A stretch of DNA of 64,000 nt from JANPPS01 sp965246835 (GTDB lineage Bacteria > Pseudomonadota > Alphaproteobacteria > Acetobacterales > Acetobacteraceae), in the NCBI GenBank assembly GCA_965246835.1, contig CBDFFQ010000001.1, positions 2,294,001 through 2,358,000 of the forward strand, read 5' to 3'. The notes beneath the pieces were generated by a model that was given only the letters and a program-made list of their open reading frames with translations, had not been told where the DNA came from and ran no database searches. Positions 26,022-34,931 of the stretch are shown piece by piece. How positions within the stretch are numbered: position 1 is the first letter of the stretch; each line of letters begins with the position of its first letter. Position numbers and translations under genes: made by a program.

Positions 26022-27982
26022 AAGCCGAAGCCGACGCGCCGGCTGTTGCCCCGCTGCAGATTGCGGAACCGCGCCAGCGCCAGCAGCGGGAAGAACAGGC
26101 GGTAGCCGTGGTAGCGAAGATAGAACACGCGCGGGAAGCCGACAGCGGTGTAGGCGGCCTCGTCCCACTCGCCATCCTCCCGCTGCGTGCGCGCCAAATA
26201 GGCGGCGGCGCGGTCCACGGCCGGGCCGCACTCCCCGGCCGCCATCAGGCCGAGCATGGCCCAGGCAGTCTGGGACGGCGTGCTGGTGTGGTATTCGCCG
26301 CGGGGGGCCTCGGCGTAGCTGTCTTCGTCCTCGCCCCAGCCGCCATCCGCGCGCTGTTTCGACAACAGCCAGGCGGCGGCGCGGGCGATCGCCGGGTCGT
26401 CATGCGGCAGCCCGGCGGCGTTCAGCGCGCAGAGGACCGACCAGGTGCCATAGATGTAGTTGGTGCCCCAGCGGCCGAACCAGCTGCCATCCGGCTCCTG
26501 CTCGCGGCGCAGATAGGCGATGGCGCGGGCCATCGCGGGCTCGTTCGAGTCGTGGCCCAGCTGCGCCAGGAATGACACGCAGCGGGCGGTCACGTCGGCG
26601 GTCGGCGGGTCCAGCAGGGCGCCGTGGTCGGCGAATGGGATGTGGTTCAGGAATTCGTGGTTGTTGTCCGCCTCGAACGCGCCCCAGCCGCCATTCTGGC
26701 TTTGCATGCCCAGCACCCAGTCGCGCGCGAGGGCGACGCTTTCGGCATGCGCCGGGTCCCCGTTACGATGCAGCAGCATGCCGACGACGGCGGTGTCGTC
26801 CACATCCGGGTAATGCGCGTTCTCGTATTGGAATGCCCAGCCGCCGGGCGGTGCGTCGGGACGGAGCAGCGCCCAATCACCGCGCACCTCGGTCGCCTGC
26901 CGGGCCACGAGCCAGGCGCAGGCGGCGTCGAGCCCGGTGGTCGCCACGCCCTCGGCCTCTGCCACGGCGTGGCCGGCCAGGCTCGTGTCCCAGATCGGCG
27001 ACAGGCAGGGCTGGCAGTAGGCTTCCGTTTCGGTGACCACCAGCAGCTTGCGGACGGCGGTCCAGGCGATCGCGGAGTCGGGGTGGGATGCGTCGTAGCC
27101 GAGCGCGTCGAACATCATGACGGTGTTGGCCATGGCCGGGTAGATGGCGCCCAGGCCCTCTTCGCCGTTCAGCCGCTCCGTCACGAAGCGGCGCGCCTCC
27201 TCGATGGCACTGGCGCGAATTGGGCCGGGGAACACGGGCTGCGCCAGGCGTACAACGCGATCCACGGCTTTGAACACCCGGCCCCAGGCCGAGCGATATG
27301 GGCCGCGGATCCAGTCCCTGATCTGGTCCGGCGGCGTGCAGAACAGTTCCTGGACTTCGATCCCGCGCGGATTTCGGGCCCGGGGATGCAGGGACATCAG
27401 CACCAGCAGCGGCACCATCACCGTCCGCGACCAGTAGGATACCTTCGACAGGTGGAAGAAGAACCACCGCGGCAGGTGCATGATCTCGATCGGCATGGCC
27501 GGCACGGCGCGCCACGGCACCTGGTCGAATAGCGCCAGCTGGATGCGGGTGAACACGTTGGCGCGTTCGGCCCCGCCCGCCGCCAGGATGGCGTCGCGCG
27601 CGGCGCGCATGTGCGGGGCGTCCGGCGAGTCGCCCACCGCCTTCAACGCGAAATAGGCCTTCACAGAGGCCGACAGGTCGAACGCGCCATCATGGAAGAG
27701 CGGCCAGCCGCCATGGGCACCCTGGATGCGGCGGAGATAGACGGCGATCTTGGCCTGCAACGGCGCATCGATGCGGTCGAGATAGTGCTCCAGCAGAATA
27801 TATTCGGCCGGGATCGTCGCGTCGGCCTCGAGCTCGAACACCCAGTGCCCGTCGGCGTTCTGGCGGCCAGCGAGTGCGGCGGACGCTCGGCCGATCGCCT
27901 GGTCGAGCGCGGGCTCGCCCAAGCCAGCATGGCTGGCGGTCAGCGTATGGGTCGCGAAGTCGGGGGTCATGGTGTCAGGCAT
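26018..27982 (-). CDS. shc: Squalene-hopene cyclase
   Basis: The 654-residue enzyme cyclises squalene to hopene and hopanol. The catalytic D-V-D-D motif is visible (about residues 391-394), and several QW repeats are clear (Q-N-G-G-W-G, Q-E-P-D-G-S-W, Q-R-A-D-G-G-W-G, Q-R-E-D-G-E-W). It is a monotopic membrane protein taking squalene from the bilayer. A second possible start is M5. It sits between hpnE (28-nt gap) and hpnG in the core hopanoid operon and is also called hpnF. Confidence 0.96.
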   Translation of the reverse strand: MPDTMTPDFATHTLTASHAGLGEPALDQAIGRASAALAGRQNADGHWVFELEADATIPAEYILLEHYLDRIDAPLQAKIAVYLRRIQGAHGGWPLFHDGAFDLSASVKAYFALKAVGDSPDAPHMRAARDAILAAGGAERANVFTRIQLALFDQVPWRAVPAMPIEIMHLPRWFFFHLSKVSYWSRTVMVPLLVLMSLHPRARNPRGIEVQELFCTPPDQIRDWIRGPYRSAWGRVFKAVDRVVRLAQPVFPGPIRASAIEEARRFVTERLNGEEGLGAIYPAMANTVMMFDALGYDASHPDSAIAWTAVRKLLVVTETEAYCQPCLSPIWDTSLAGHAVAEAEGVATTGLDAACAWLVARQATEVRGDWALLRPDAPPGGWAFQYENAHYPDVDDTAVVGMLLHRNGDPAHAESVALARDWVLGMQSQNGGWGAFEADNNHEFLNHIPFADHGALLDPPTADVTARCVSFLAQLGHDSNEPAMARAIAYLRREQEPDGSWFGRWGTNYIYGTWSVLCALNAAGLPHDDPAIARAAAWLLSKQRADGGWGEDEDSYAEAPRGEYHTSTPSQTAWAMLGLMAAGECGPAVDRAAAYLARTQREDGEWDEAAYTAVGFPRVFYLRYHGYRLFFPLLALARFRNLQRGNSRRVGFGF

Positions 27983-28010
27983 GGTCTCGGTGCGTGCTGT
28001 GGACGGGTGG

Positions 28011-29234
28011 TCAACGAGTTAGAATCGCAGTTGCTGCGGTGCATCCAGACCTGATCGCACCTTCAATCGTTGCGGGCAAGCCGGTGGCTGTCCAATCCCC
28101 AGCGAGCACGAGGTCTCGGTAGGCCGTTCGGGCCGGCGGGCGGCGACGGTCTTGCTGCGGTGTGGCGGCGAAGGTGGCGCGCTTCTCTCTCACCACGCGA
28201 TATCGCGGCATAGGCCCCGATAGATGCAGCACACGCTGCACTTCCTGCCACACCTGTTGCGCCAAAGCCTCAGTTTCGAGGTCCAGGCGTGAGTTGCCGG
28301 CGCTGATCGTCGTGCTGACCACGCCGGGCTTCGTGAACACCCATTCCGTCAGACCGCCGATCAATCCGATGAACCCGGCCTCGCCCGCCGAAGCTTCGGC
28401 GCGGAAATGCACGTTGAGAATCGCCTCGAACTGGTCCGGAACGGTCAGGCCAGGCACCAACGCCGCAGCAACGGGAGCCGGGGTGGCGACCACCACCCCT
28501 TCATCGCCCGCCAGGCTACTGCCATCGATCGCACTCACCCGGTCTTCAAGGGTCAGCGCAGTCACGCGGCTGCCGAGCCGGATCGTGGCGCCATGTGAGG
28601 AAAGCCAAGCGATCGCCGGGTCGATGAAGCTTTCCGAGAGGCCGTCGCGTGGGAAGCAGGGGATGCAGGCGGCGCCGCCCTGGGAAAGGCTCTCATCCAT
28701 GACGGCGCCGAGCAGCCGCGCGCTCGCCACGTCCGGCGGGGTATTCAGCGCCGAGATTGCCAGCGGCTCCAGCAACCGCCGATACAGCTCGCCCCGCGGC
28801 AAGGCTTGCGCGACCGTCACATCGGGCCCGGCATGCGACAGCCGGGTCGCGGCCCAGAAATCCCGCAGCCGCGCGCCTGGCACCCGGCGCCCCGGCGCCA
28901 CCACCCACCACGGCAGCCGCCCCCGGTTGGGCCGCACCGTCCAGCGCTCCCCCGTGGCAAGGTCCATGAACGGGAACAGGGGCTCGGCTGGCCCGGCCAT
29001 CGTGCCGCGGGCGCCGATGCGGTCGAGGAACGCGAAGGCGTCGCGGTTGCCGGACAGGAGCAAATGATTGCCGTTATCGAGCCGGCAGCCGAGTTCCTTG
29101 TCGAAATAGGAGCGGCAGCGCCCCCCCGCCGCCGGCCCGGCCTCGTGGACGGTCACGGCCATCCCGGCCTCCACCAACCTCATGGCGGCAGACAGGCCGG
29201 CCAGCCCGGCGCCGATGACATGCACGTGACGCAT
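28011..29234 (-). CDS. hpnE: HpnE, hydroxysqualene dehydroxylase (FAD-dependent)
   Basis: The ATG at 29234 overlaps the hpnD stop by one base (TGATG) and gives 407 residues. The FAD-binding G-A-G-L-A-G-L motif is at residues 7-13, followed by E-A-G-P-A-A-G-G-R-C-R-S. This is the amine oxidase/desaturase-like fold of HpnE, which reduces hydroxysqualene to squalene as the last of the three HpnC/D/E reactions. The C-terminus has the usual A-G-D-W-T-A-T-G-L-P-A-T-I-E-G-A motif. Confidence 0.93.
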   Translation of the reverse strand: MRHVHVIGAGLAGLSAAMRLVEAGMAVTVHEAGPAAGGRCRSYFDKELGCRLDNGNHLLLSGNRDAFAFLDRIGARGTMAGPAEPLFPFMDLATGERWTVRPNRGRLPWWVVAPGRRVPGARLRDFWAATRLSHAGPDVTVAQALPRGELYRRLLEPLAISALNTPPDVASARLLGAVMDESLSQGGAACIPCFPRDGLSESFIDPAIAWLSSHGATIRLGSRVTALTLEDRVSAIDGSSLAGDEGVVVATPAPVAAALVPGLTVPDQFEAILNVHFRAEASAGEAGFIGLIGGLTEWVFTKPGVVSTTISAGNSRLDLETEALAQQVWQEVQRVLHLSGPMPRYRVVREKRATFAATPQQDRRRPPARTAYRDLVLAGDWTATGLPATIEGAIRSGCTAATAILTR

Positions 29235-30082
29235 CAAAATGCGTAGCGCGCCGCGATCAGCAGCTTGCGCCATTTCGGCACGCGCGCCGGCTGGTCCAGC
29301 CGATGCCAGCCGCGCCGCTCCAACCGGTCCAGCACGGCGGCGTAGGTCGCGCCCATGATCCGCGCCGGGCGCATGGCGCGGGGATCGCAGCGGTCCATGC
29401 TGGCGCGGGCCTGGCGGAAGTGCTCATGCGCGGCCGCGGCGCCCCGGGCACAGACCCCGGCAAGGCCCGGATGCAGGAGGGCCGCCGCGGGATCAGGCGG
29501 CACGCCCGCCGCGTCCAGCCACTCGCGCGGCAGATAGAGCCGGTTGCGCCCGGCATCCTCGTGCACATCGCGGAGAATGTTGGTGAGCTGCAAGGCGCGG
29601 CCGAGATGCCAGGCCACGCGGTCCGCCTCCGACGAGGCATCGCCGAACGCGCGCACGCTGAGCCTGCCCACGGCGGCGGCCACGCGGTCGCAATACAAGT
29701 CCAGGGTCGCGAGATCCGGCGCCACGATCTCGGTCTCGGCGTCCATCTCCATGCCGTCGATCACCGCGACGAAGTCTTCCTGGCGGAGCGCGTAGTGCCG
29801 GGCGGCGGGGACCAGGACGCGGGTTACGGCATCGTCGGACCGGCCCTGGAACACGGCGGCGATGCGCTGCCGCCATTGCTCGAGGTCGCGGCGCTTGTCC
29901 GCCAGGGGGCCGGGCTCGTCCGCCACGTCATCCACCAGGCGGCAGAAGGCGTAGATCGCATACATGGCCGCGCGCCGGTCCGGCGGCAGGATCTTCATGC
30001 CGCGGTAGAACGACGTGCCGGCCCGGCGCACGATCTCTTCGACCGCCGCAAGGTCTGCCTCGGCTGCACCCAGAACGGTCAT
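29234..30082 (-). CDS. hpnD: HpnD, presqualene diphosphate synthase
   Basis: The ATG at 30082 overlaps the hpnC stop by four bases and gives 282 residues. The squalene/phytoene synthase aspartate motifs are visible as C-R-L-V-D-D-V-A-D-E (about residues 47-56) and the second D-x-x-x-D region near N-I-L-R-D-V-H-E-D. HpnD joins two farnesyl diphosphates to presqualene diphosphate. Its neighbours hpnC and hpnE supply the next two steps. Confidence 0.94.
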   Translation of the reverse strand: MTVLGAAEADLAAVEEIVRRAGTSFYRGMKILPPDRRAAMYAIYAFCRLVDDVADEPGPLADKRRDLEQWRQRIAAVFQGRSDDAVTRVLVPAARHYALRQEDFVAVIDGMEMDAETEIVAPDLATLDLYCDRVAAAVGRLSVRAFGDASSEADRVAWHLGRALQLTNILRDVHEDAGRNRLYLPREWLDAAGVPPDPAAALLHPGLAGVCARGAAAAHEHFRQARASMDRCDPRAMRPARIMGATYAAVLDRLERRGWHRLDQPARVPKWRKLLIAARYAF

Positions 30083-30903
30083 GCCGTGAACCGGAGGGCG
30101 GCCAACAGCGCGCCGACGGCATCGGTCTTGCGCAGGCGAACGCGGGTCGCCACGGGGTCGCCACTGCGCAGCCGTGCCGTCAGCCGGCAGGACAGGCCGT
30201 GGATGACAGCCGTCTCGATCCGCAGCCGCCGGTCCCGCGTGCGGCGCGGCAGGGCGGCGGCGGCCTGGTTCATGCGGTCCACACGGTCCAGCAGGTTGTC
30301 GTACACCTGCCGCAGGCCTGGCGTTTCCGCGGCGCCCCGGAGGTCCGCCACGGAGGCGCCGGCCGCGTCCAGCATGTCTTGCGGGAGGTAGCACCGGTCA
30401 AGCGCCGCCAGGTCCTTCGACCCGTCCTGCAGATGGTTGATGATCTGCAACGCGGCACAAAGCGGGTCGGACGGGGCGTAGGTCGAGGGTTCCTCCCCAT
30501 GCAGATCCAGCACGTGGCGGCCGACGGGCATGGCGGAGTGGCGGCAATAGTCCAAGAGTTCGTCCCAATTGGCGTAGCGCTGTTTCGTCGCGTCCTGCCG
30601 GAAGGCCACTAGCAGGTCGCGCGCATGTTTGGAGGTGACCCCGGTCTCCTCGAGGCTGCGCCGGAGTGCGGTGGCGCTGGGCGAGCCCCCGGTCGCGCGG
30701 CCCACCAGCACGGCCTCCATCTGATCGAGGCGAGCGATCTTGTCGGCGGCGTCGAGCGCCGGGTCATCCGCGATGTCGTCGCCATTGCGGGCGAAGGCGT
30801 AGAAGGCGTGCACGTGCGGGCGGAGCGCGCGGCGAATCAGCAGCGAGCCCACGGGAAAGTTCTCGTCGTGCCGGCCCTTGCCGGAGGGCGCTTCGACCGT
30901 CAT
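30079..30903 (-). CDS. hpnC: HpnC, hydroxysqualene synthase
   Basis: The 274-residue member of the squalene/phytoene synthase family carries F-A-R-N-G-D-D-I-A-D-D-P (about residues 36-47) as its first aspartate-rich motif. HpnC converts presqualene diphosphate to hydroxysqualene. The start overlaps the hpnB stop by four bases, and the stop overlaps hpnD by four bases. The separate short HpnC and HpnD proteins, rather than a single eukaryotic-type squalene synthase, are typical of this bacterial route. Confidence 0.94.
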   Translation of the reverse strand: MTVEAPSGKGRHDENFPVGSLLIRRALRPHVHAFYAFARNGDDIADDPALDAADKIARLDQMEAVLVGRATGGSPSATALRRSLEETGVTSKHARDLLVAFRQDATKQRYANWDELLDYCRHSAMPVGRHVLDLHGEEPSTYAPSDPLCAALQIINHLQDGSKDLAALDRCYLPQDMLDAAGASVADLRGAAETPGLRQVYDNLLDRVDRMNQAAAALPRRTRDRRLRIETAVIHGLSCRLTARLRSGDPVATRVRLRKTDAVGALLAALRFTA

Positions 30904-32084
30904 GCGCGGGCATCCTTATAGGCGCGGCGCTTCCACTGCACACCGCGGCCGCGATGATGGTCGAGCGCGGAGCCGAGCGTGGCGGCCATGTAGAACGCGG
31001 CGATGCCGGGCAGGGCCAGCGCCCAGAGCGGCGTGAGGCCGAACCGCCGCAGCGTCGGCACGAACGAGAGGGCCGAGCCCGCCCACGCCAGCGCCGCCAG
31101 CCAGCGGGCCAGCCCCTGCCCGAACAGCGCCACACCGGGCGGCACGAGCCAGACCAGTGCCAGGCCCAGCACCGTCCCAGCCAGGACCCAGGGCGAGAAG
31201 CGCAGCTGCACGTAGGCGGTGCGCGCCACCATGCGCCAGATGTCGGCGGCGGCCGGGTAGGGCCGCAGGCTGCGGGCGAGGCGGCTGTGGCCGAGCCAGA
31301 TGCGTCCGCCTCGCTTGATGGCCGCCGCCAGCGCCACGTCGTCGATCAACGCGCCGTGGATGGAACCGATCCCGCCGATGCGGTCCAGCGCCCGGCGCCG
31401 CAGCAGCATCACGCCCCCGGCAGCGGCCGCGGTGCCGTTCATGGGATCGTTCACGCGGGCGAAGGGGAACAGCATCTGGAAGAAATACACGAAGGCCGGC
31501 ACCAGCGCGCGCTCCGCCGGGCTCAGGCAGCGCAGCTCCACCATCTCCGATACGAGGTCCAGGCCGTCTTGCTCGATCTTGCGCACCAGGGTCGCAAGGT
31601 GGAGCGGGTCGTGGACGATGTCGGCGTCGGTCAGCAGGATCAGCGGGGCCCCGGTGCGGGCCACGCCCTGCGAGACGGCCCACAGTTTGCCGGACCAGCC
31701 CGGCGGGCGGGCGATGCCGGGGCTGAGGGTGAGGGTGGGATCACACGCATTCTCGTCCGGCTCTGGAACCCCACCCTCACCCAACCCTCTCCCGCCAGCG
31801 GGAGAGGGCTCAATCGCACCTAGGTTGCGCACGATCTCTGCCGTGCCATCCGTGCTGCAATCGTCCACCACGAACACGCGCAGCCGCCCGGCATAGTCCT
31901 GTGCCAACAGGGACTGCACCGCGGCGGCGATCCCGTCGGCCTCGTCCCGCGCCGGGATGACGACGTCCACGGCGACAGCCGGGCCGCGCGCGGGCGTGAG
32001 CGACGGCCCGGCCTGCCAGAAGCGGCCGTGTCCGAACAGCAGATACGCCCAGGTCAGGCATGCCAATGCCGCCAGCCAGATCAC
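30900..32084 (-). CDS. hpnB: HpnB, hopene-associated family-2 glycosyltransferase
   Basis: The GTG at 32084 forms a GTGA overlap with the hpnA stop and gives 394 residues. An N-terminal helix is followed by a GT2 domain with V-V-I-P-A-R-D-E, V-V-D-D-C-S-T-D-G-T and T-D-A-D-I, then three to four C-terminal membrane helices. Its exact acceptor is not established. Residues about 92-122 are encoded by a dispersed palindromic repeat and interrupt the GT2 fold with a Gly/Pro-rich loop. Confidence 0.9.
   Translation of the reverse strand: MIWLAALACLTWAYLLFGHGRFWQAGPSLTPARGPAVAVDVVIPARDEADGIAAAVQSLLAQDYAGRLRVFVVDDCSTDGTAEIVRNLGAIEPSPAGGRGLGEGGVPEPDENACDPTLTLSPGIARPPGWSGKLWAVSQGVARTGAPLILLTDADIVHDPLHLATLVRKIEQDGLDLVSEMVELRCLSPAERALVPAFVYFFQMLFPFARVNDPMNGTAAAAGGVMLLRRRALDRIGGIGSIHGALIDDVALAAAIKRGGRIWLGHSRLARSLRPYPAAADIWRMVARTAYVQLRFSPWVLAGTVLGLALVWLVPPGVALFGQGLARWLAALAWAGSALSFVPTLRRFGLTPLWALALPGIAAFYMAATLGSALDHHRGRGVQWKRRAYKDARA
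31723..31808. repeat. Palindromic repeat element inside hpnB
   Basis: The right end is a perfect CCCTCTCCCGC-CA-GCGGGAGAGGG palindrome (31785-31808). Inner arms GTGAGGGTGGG (31729-31739) and CCCACCCTCAC (31770-31780) flank a 30-bp centre. The left terminal palindrome present in the sister copy in midA is eroded here. The element keeps the hpnB frame open. Confidence 0.75.
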
Positions 32085-33904
32085 CCGCGGGCTGCTCCGG
32101 GGGGCAGCGCCCCGGTGCTGCGGAACCACGCGACAGCGTCCACGATCGCCTGGCGTGCGGGGCGGGCGTGGTAGCCGAGTTCGGCTTCGGCCTTGGCGGA
32201 GCTGAAGAACATCTGCTTGTCCGCCATCGCCAGCATCTCCCGCGTCACCCGCGGCTGCGACCCGAACAGGCGGGCCTTCAGCTCCGCGCCCACCGCCACG
32301 GGCTGCAGCATCCCGGTCGAGAGCTTGCTGCGGTGCACGCCCTCCCGCCCCATCACATCGTCGATCAGCGCCAGCAGATGCGCCATGCCGAGGTCTTCGC
32401 CGCCCAAAATATAGGCCTCGCCGACCCGTCCGCGTTCCAGCGCCAGCACGTGCCCGGCTGCCACGTCATCCACGTGCACGACGTTCAGCCCGGTCTCGAC
32501 ATAGGCCGGCATACGCCCGCCGGCCGCGTCCAGCACCATGCGGCCCGTGGGCGTCGGTTTGATGTCGCGCGGGCCGACCGGGGCGGTCGGGTTCACGATC
32601 ACGACCGGCACGCCGTCGGCTGCGAGGCGGCGGACCTCCTGTTCGGCGGCGTATTTGGATTGCTTGTAGGCGCCGATGATCGCGTCCCGATGCACCGGCG
32701 TCTCTTCGGTGCCGGGCGTGCCGTCGCCCACCAGGCCGAGTGCGGCGACGCTGCTGCAATACACGATCCGCTCGACCCCGGCATCCCGCGCGGCCAGCAT
32801 CAGGGCGCGCGTCCCCTCCACATTGGCCGCGTTCATACTGCGCGGGTCGGGCACCCAGAGCCGGTAATCCGCCGCGACGTGCACGACGTTGCGGCAGCCG
32901 GCAACGGCGGCAACGAGGGTTTCGGGCCGGGTCAGGTCCCCCTCCACCAGCTCGGCCGGGAGGCCCTGGATGTTGCGCCGGTCTCCCTGCGCACGCACCA
33001 GGAGGCGCAGGGTGTGGCCGCGGGCCAGCAGGGCGCGGGCGACGGCGGAGCCCACGAAGCCGGTGGCCCCGGTCACAAGGGTTGGGCGCGGTCCACTGCC
33101 GCCCAGGATGGCGGGCATGGGAAAAGCGGCTTGCCCCGGCGCACTGGCCGCCCGCGTGTCATACAGGGGGCGGGGCGCCTTTTCCAACGGCGCCTGAGTC
33201 GCCCGGACGGGTTCGAACGCTTGCGAAGCAGGCTCCGCCGGGCGCGGTGGAGCCGGCTCAGGTTCCGATGGAGGTGCCTCGGCCACCGGTGTGGCATCAG
33301 CAATTGGGGCGGCGGGAACCGGGGTGGCGGGAACCGGGATAACCGCCGGGGTTGCGGTCGCGGGCTTGACGTGCGCTGGGCGGTAAAGCGGTTGCGGCGT
33401 GTCGCTCCATAACGAGACGTAGTTGAGCAGTGACTTGCCCATGCTTTTGCCGCGGGGCGACGCCGGTGCTTTCGCGGGGGTGGCACGGGCCACTGGCGGA
33501 GACCGCACAGGCTGCGGTGCTGCCGGTACCGGGTCGGGGCGTGTCGCACGGGCTTCGGCCTGTGGCGAAGGCGGCATCGGTGATCCCGTCCGGTAGAGCC
33601 CGCGTGCGGATGACCGTTGCAGGGGCCCCGGGCGCGAGGCCGGCCCGCCAACGGTCTTGGAGGGAGGCAGTTCAGTCGCCACGGGCATCGATGTCCGCAT
33701 CATTGCCGGGGCGGTGGGTGGCGCGGCTGGCGCAGGCGCCTCCGCCGTCCGGGCTGCCGGTGCGGCCGCTACCGGGTCCGGTGTCACCTGACCGCGCGGC
33801 TCCAAAGACCGTGCCCGATAAATGCCCCGCGCCCGCTGCGGTGCCAGCGGTGGAATGCGGACGGTGGGTGCAGGGTCGGCGTCGTTGAGCGGCGGGCGGG
33901 GCAA
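32081..33904 (-). CDS. hpnA: HpnA, hopanoid-associated sugar epimerase with long N-terminal extension
   Basis: The C-terminal 335 residues or so are a normal HpnA: an NAD-binding T-G-A-T-G-F-V-G motif near residue 280, a Y-x-x-x-K-type motif in Y-K-Q-S-K, and the short-chain epimerase fold. Before it lies a Pro/Ala-rich, probably disordered extension of about 270 residues with four spaced motifs (R-G-I-Y-R, R-G-L-Y-R, Q-P-L-Y-R, R-P-L-Y-D) at residues 29, 104, 174 and 248. The TTG at 33904 was chosen because GGGAGA lies about seven bases upstream and the first motif needs a start this far out. It heads the hpnA-G operon. M69 (33700) or M155 (33442) remain possible starts. Confidence 0.85.
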   Translation of the reverse strand: MPRPPLNDADPAPTVRIPPLAPQRARGIYRARSLEPRGQVTPDPVAAAPAARTAEAPAPAAPPTAPAMMRTSMPVATELPPSKTVGGPASRPGPLQRSSARGLYRTGSPMPPSPQAEARATRPDPVPAAPQPVRSPPVARATPAKAPASPRGKSMGKSLLNYVSLWSDTPQPLYRPAHVKPATATPAVIPVPATPVPAAPIADATPVAEAPPSEPEPAPPRPAEPASQAFEPVRATQAPLEKAPRPLYDTRAASAPGQAAFPMPAILGGSGPRPTLVTGATGFVGSAVARALLARGHTLRLLVRAQGDRRNIQGLPAELVEGDLTRPETLVAAVAGCRNVVHVAADYRLWVPDPRSMNAANVEGTRALMLAARDAGVERIVYCSSVAALGLVGDGTPGTEETPVHRDAIIGAYKQSKYAAEQEVRRLAADGVPVVIVNPTAPVGPRDIKPTPTGRMVLDAAGGRMPAYVETGLNVVHVDDVAAGHVLALERGRVGEAYILGGEDLGMAHLLALIDDVMGREGVHRSKLSTGMLQPVAVGAELKARLFGSQPRVTREMLAMADKQMFFSSAKAEAELGYHARPARQAIVDAVAWFRSTGALPPGAARG

Positions 33905-33971
33905 GGGCGGTCTCCCGAAGGGTCGGCCTCTATAGCCCGACCCTGCCCTGCTGGTGTAGTGCCGGGCTCGA
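33905..33971. promoter_or_regulatory. Divergent promoter region of hpnA-G and hpnL
   Basis: Only 67 bp separate the two divergent hopanoid units. It contains an inverted repeat GGGTCGG ... CCGACCC (33920-33943) around an A/T-containing centre (CTCTATAG), which could be an operator or the overlap of two promoters. On the hpnA side it also includes the GGGAGA ribosome site. Confidence 0.5.
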
Positions 33972-34931
33972 ATGAAGCAACTCTCACTTCTTCTTGCGCT
34001 GGCTGGCTTGGCGCTCTCGCTCGGCCTCGTGGTCTGGTTCGATGCCGGCGCGGTCCTGGCGACGGTGCTGTCCGTCGGCTGGGGCGGGGCGGGGCTGCTG
34101 GTGGCGTGGCAGGCGTTGACCTTCATCCTGCTGGGCCTGGCCTGGGCCATGGTGCTGCCGGGCGGCGGCGCGCTGCGCATGATCTGGGGGCGCATGGTGC
34201 GCGATGCCGCCACCACCTGCCTGCCATTCTCCCCGGTGGGCGGCTACGTGATCGGGGCGCGGGCCTTGACGCTGCAGGGCGTGGCATGGCCGCTCGCCGC
34301 CGCGGGGACGGTCGTGGACGTGACGGCGGAGATCGTGGCGCAACTGCTGTTCGCGCTGTTCGGCCTGTCGGTGCTGCTGATCCTGCAGCCCGGTGCCGCG
34401 CTGATCGCGCCTTTGGCCTTGGGGCTCGGGGTCGTCGTCGCCGGGCTTGCGCTGCTGGTCATGTTCCGGGCGCGGCTGGGAACCGGACTGCGGGCGCTGG
34501 GGCGGCGGCTCCTGGGGGAGTGGTTCGCGGCGCAGGCCGGGACCGACCGGTTGCAGGCCGAGCTTCTGCGCCTCTATGGAAACCGCGCCCGCTTCGCCGC
34601 CGCCCTCGCGCTGCATCTGGCCGGGTGGTTCGTGACCGGGGTGGGCACCTGGATCAGCCTGCGGCTGCTGGGCTGGCACGGGGACATCCTGCCGATCCTG
34701 GCGTTGGAAGCGTTGCTGGACGCCCTGATCGCCGCGGCGTTCGTGGTGCCGGCGGCGGCGGGGGTGCAGGAAGCGGGCTATGTCGGCGTGGGCGCCGTGT
34801 TCGGCGTGCCGCCCGATGTGGCGCTCGGCGTATCGTTGCTGCGCCGGGGGCGGGACCTTGCGATCGGCGTGCCGGTGCTGGCGGCGTGGCAATGGCTGGA
34901 ACTGCGCCGCATCCGGGCGGAGGCGGCGTGA
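33972..34931 (+). CDS. hpnL: HpnL-like membrane protein (UPF0104/LPG synthase TM family)
   Basis: The 319-residue protein has about seven to eight hydrophobic segments and the family loop S-P-V-G-G-Y-V-I-G-A-R near residue 95. It is the hopanoid-associated member of the lysylphosphatidylglycerol synthase transmembrane family; its biochemical job is not established, though flipping or transferring lipid intermediates is often proposed. It is divergent from hpnA, and its TGA overlaps the GTG of the carbamoyltransferase by four bases, so the two proteins are made together. Confidence 0.85.
   Translation: MKQLSLLLALAGLALSLGLVVWFDAGAVLATVLSVGWGGAGLLVAWQALTFILLGLAWAMVLPGGGALRMIWGRMVRDAATTCLPFSPVGGYVIGARALTLQGVAWPLAAAGTVVDVTAEIVAQLLFALFGLSVLLILQPGAALIAPLALGLGVVVAGLALLVMFRARLGTGLRALGRRLLGEWFAAQAGTDRLQAELLRLYGNRARFAAALALHLAGWFVTGVGTWISLRLLGWHGDILPILALEALLDALIAAAFVVPAAAGVQEAGYVGVGAVFGVPPDVALGVSLLRRGRDLAIGVPVLAAWQWLELRRIRAEAA

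Noticed and set aside
33617..34927. Upstream continuation of the carbamoyltransferase frame
   Set aside because: The frame is open through hpnL and hpnA by chance. Family similarity begins only at the GTG at 34928.
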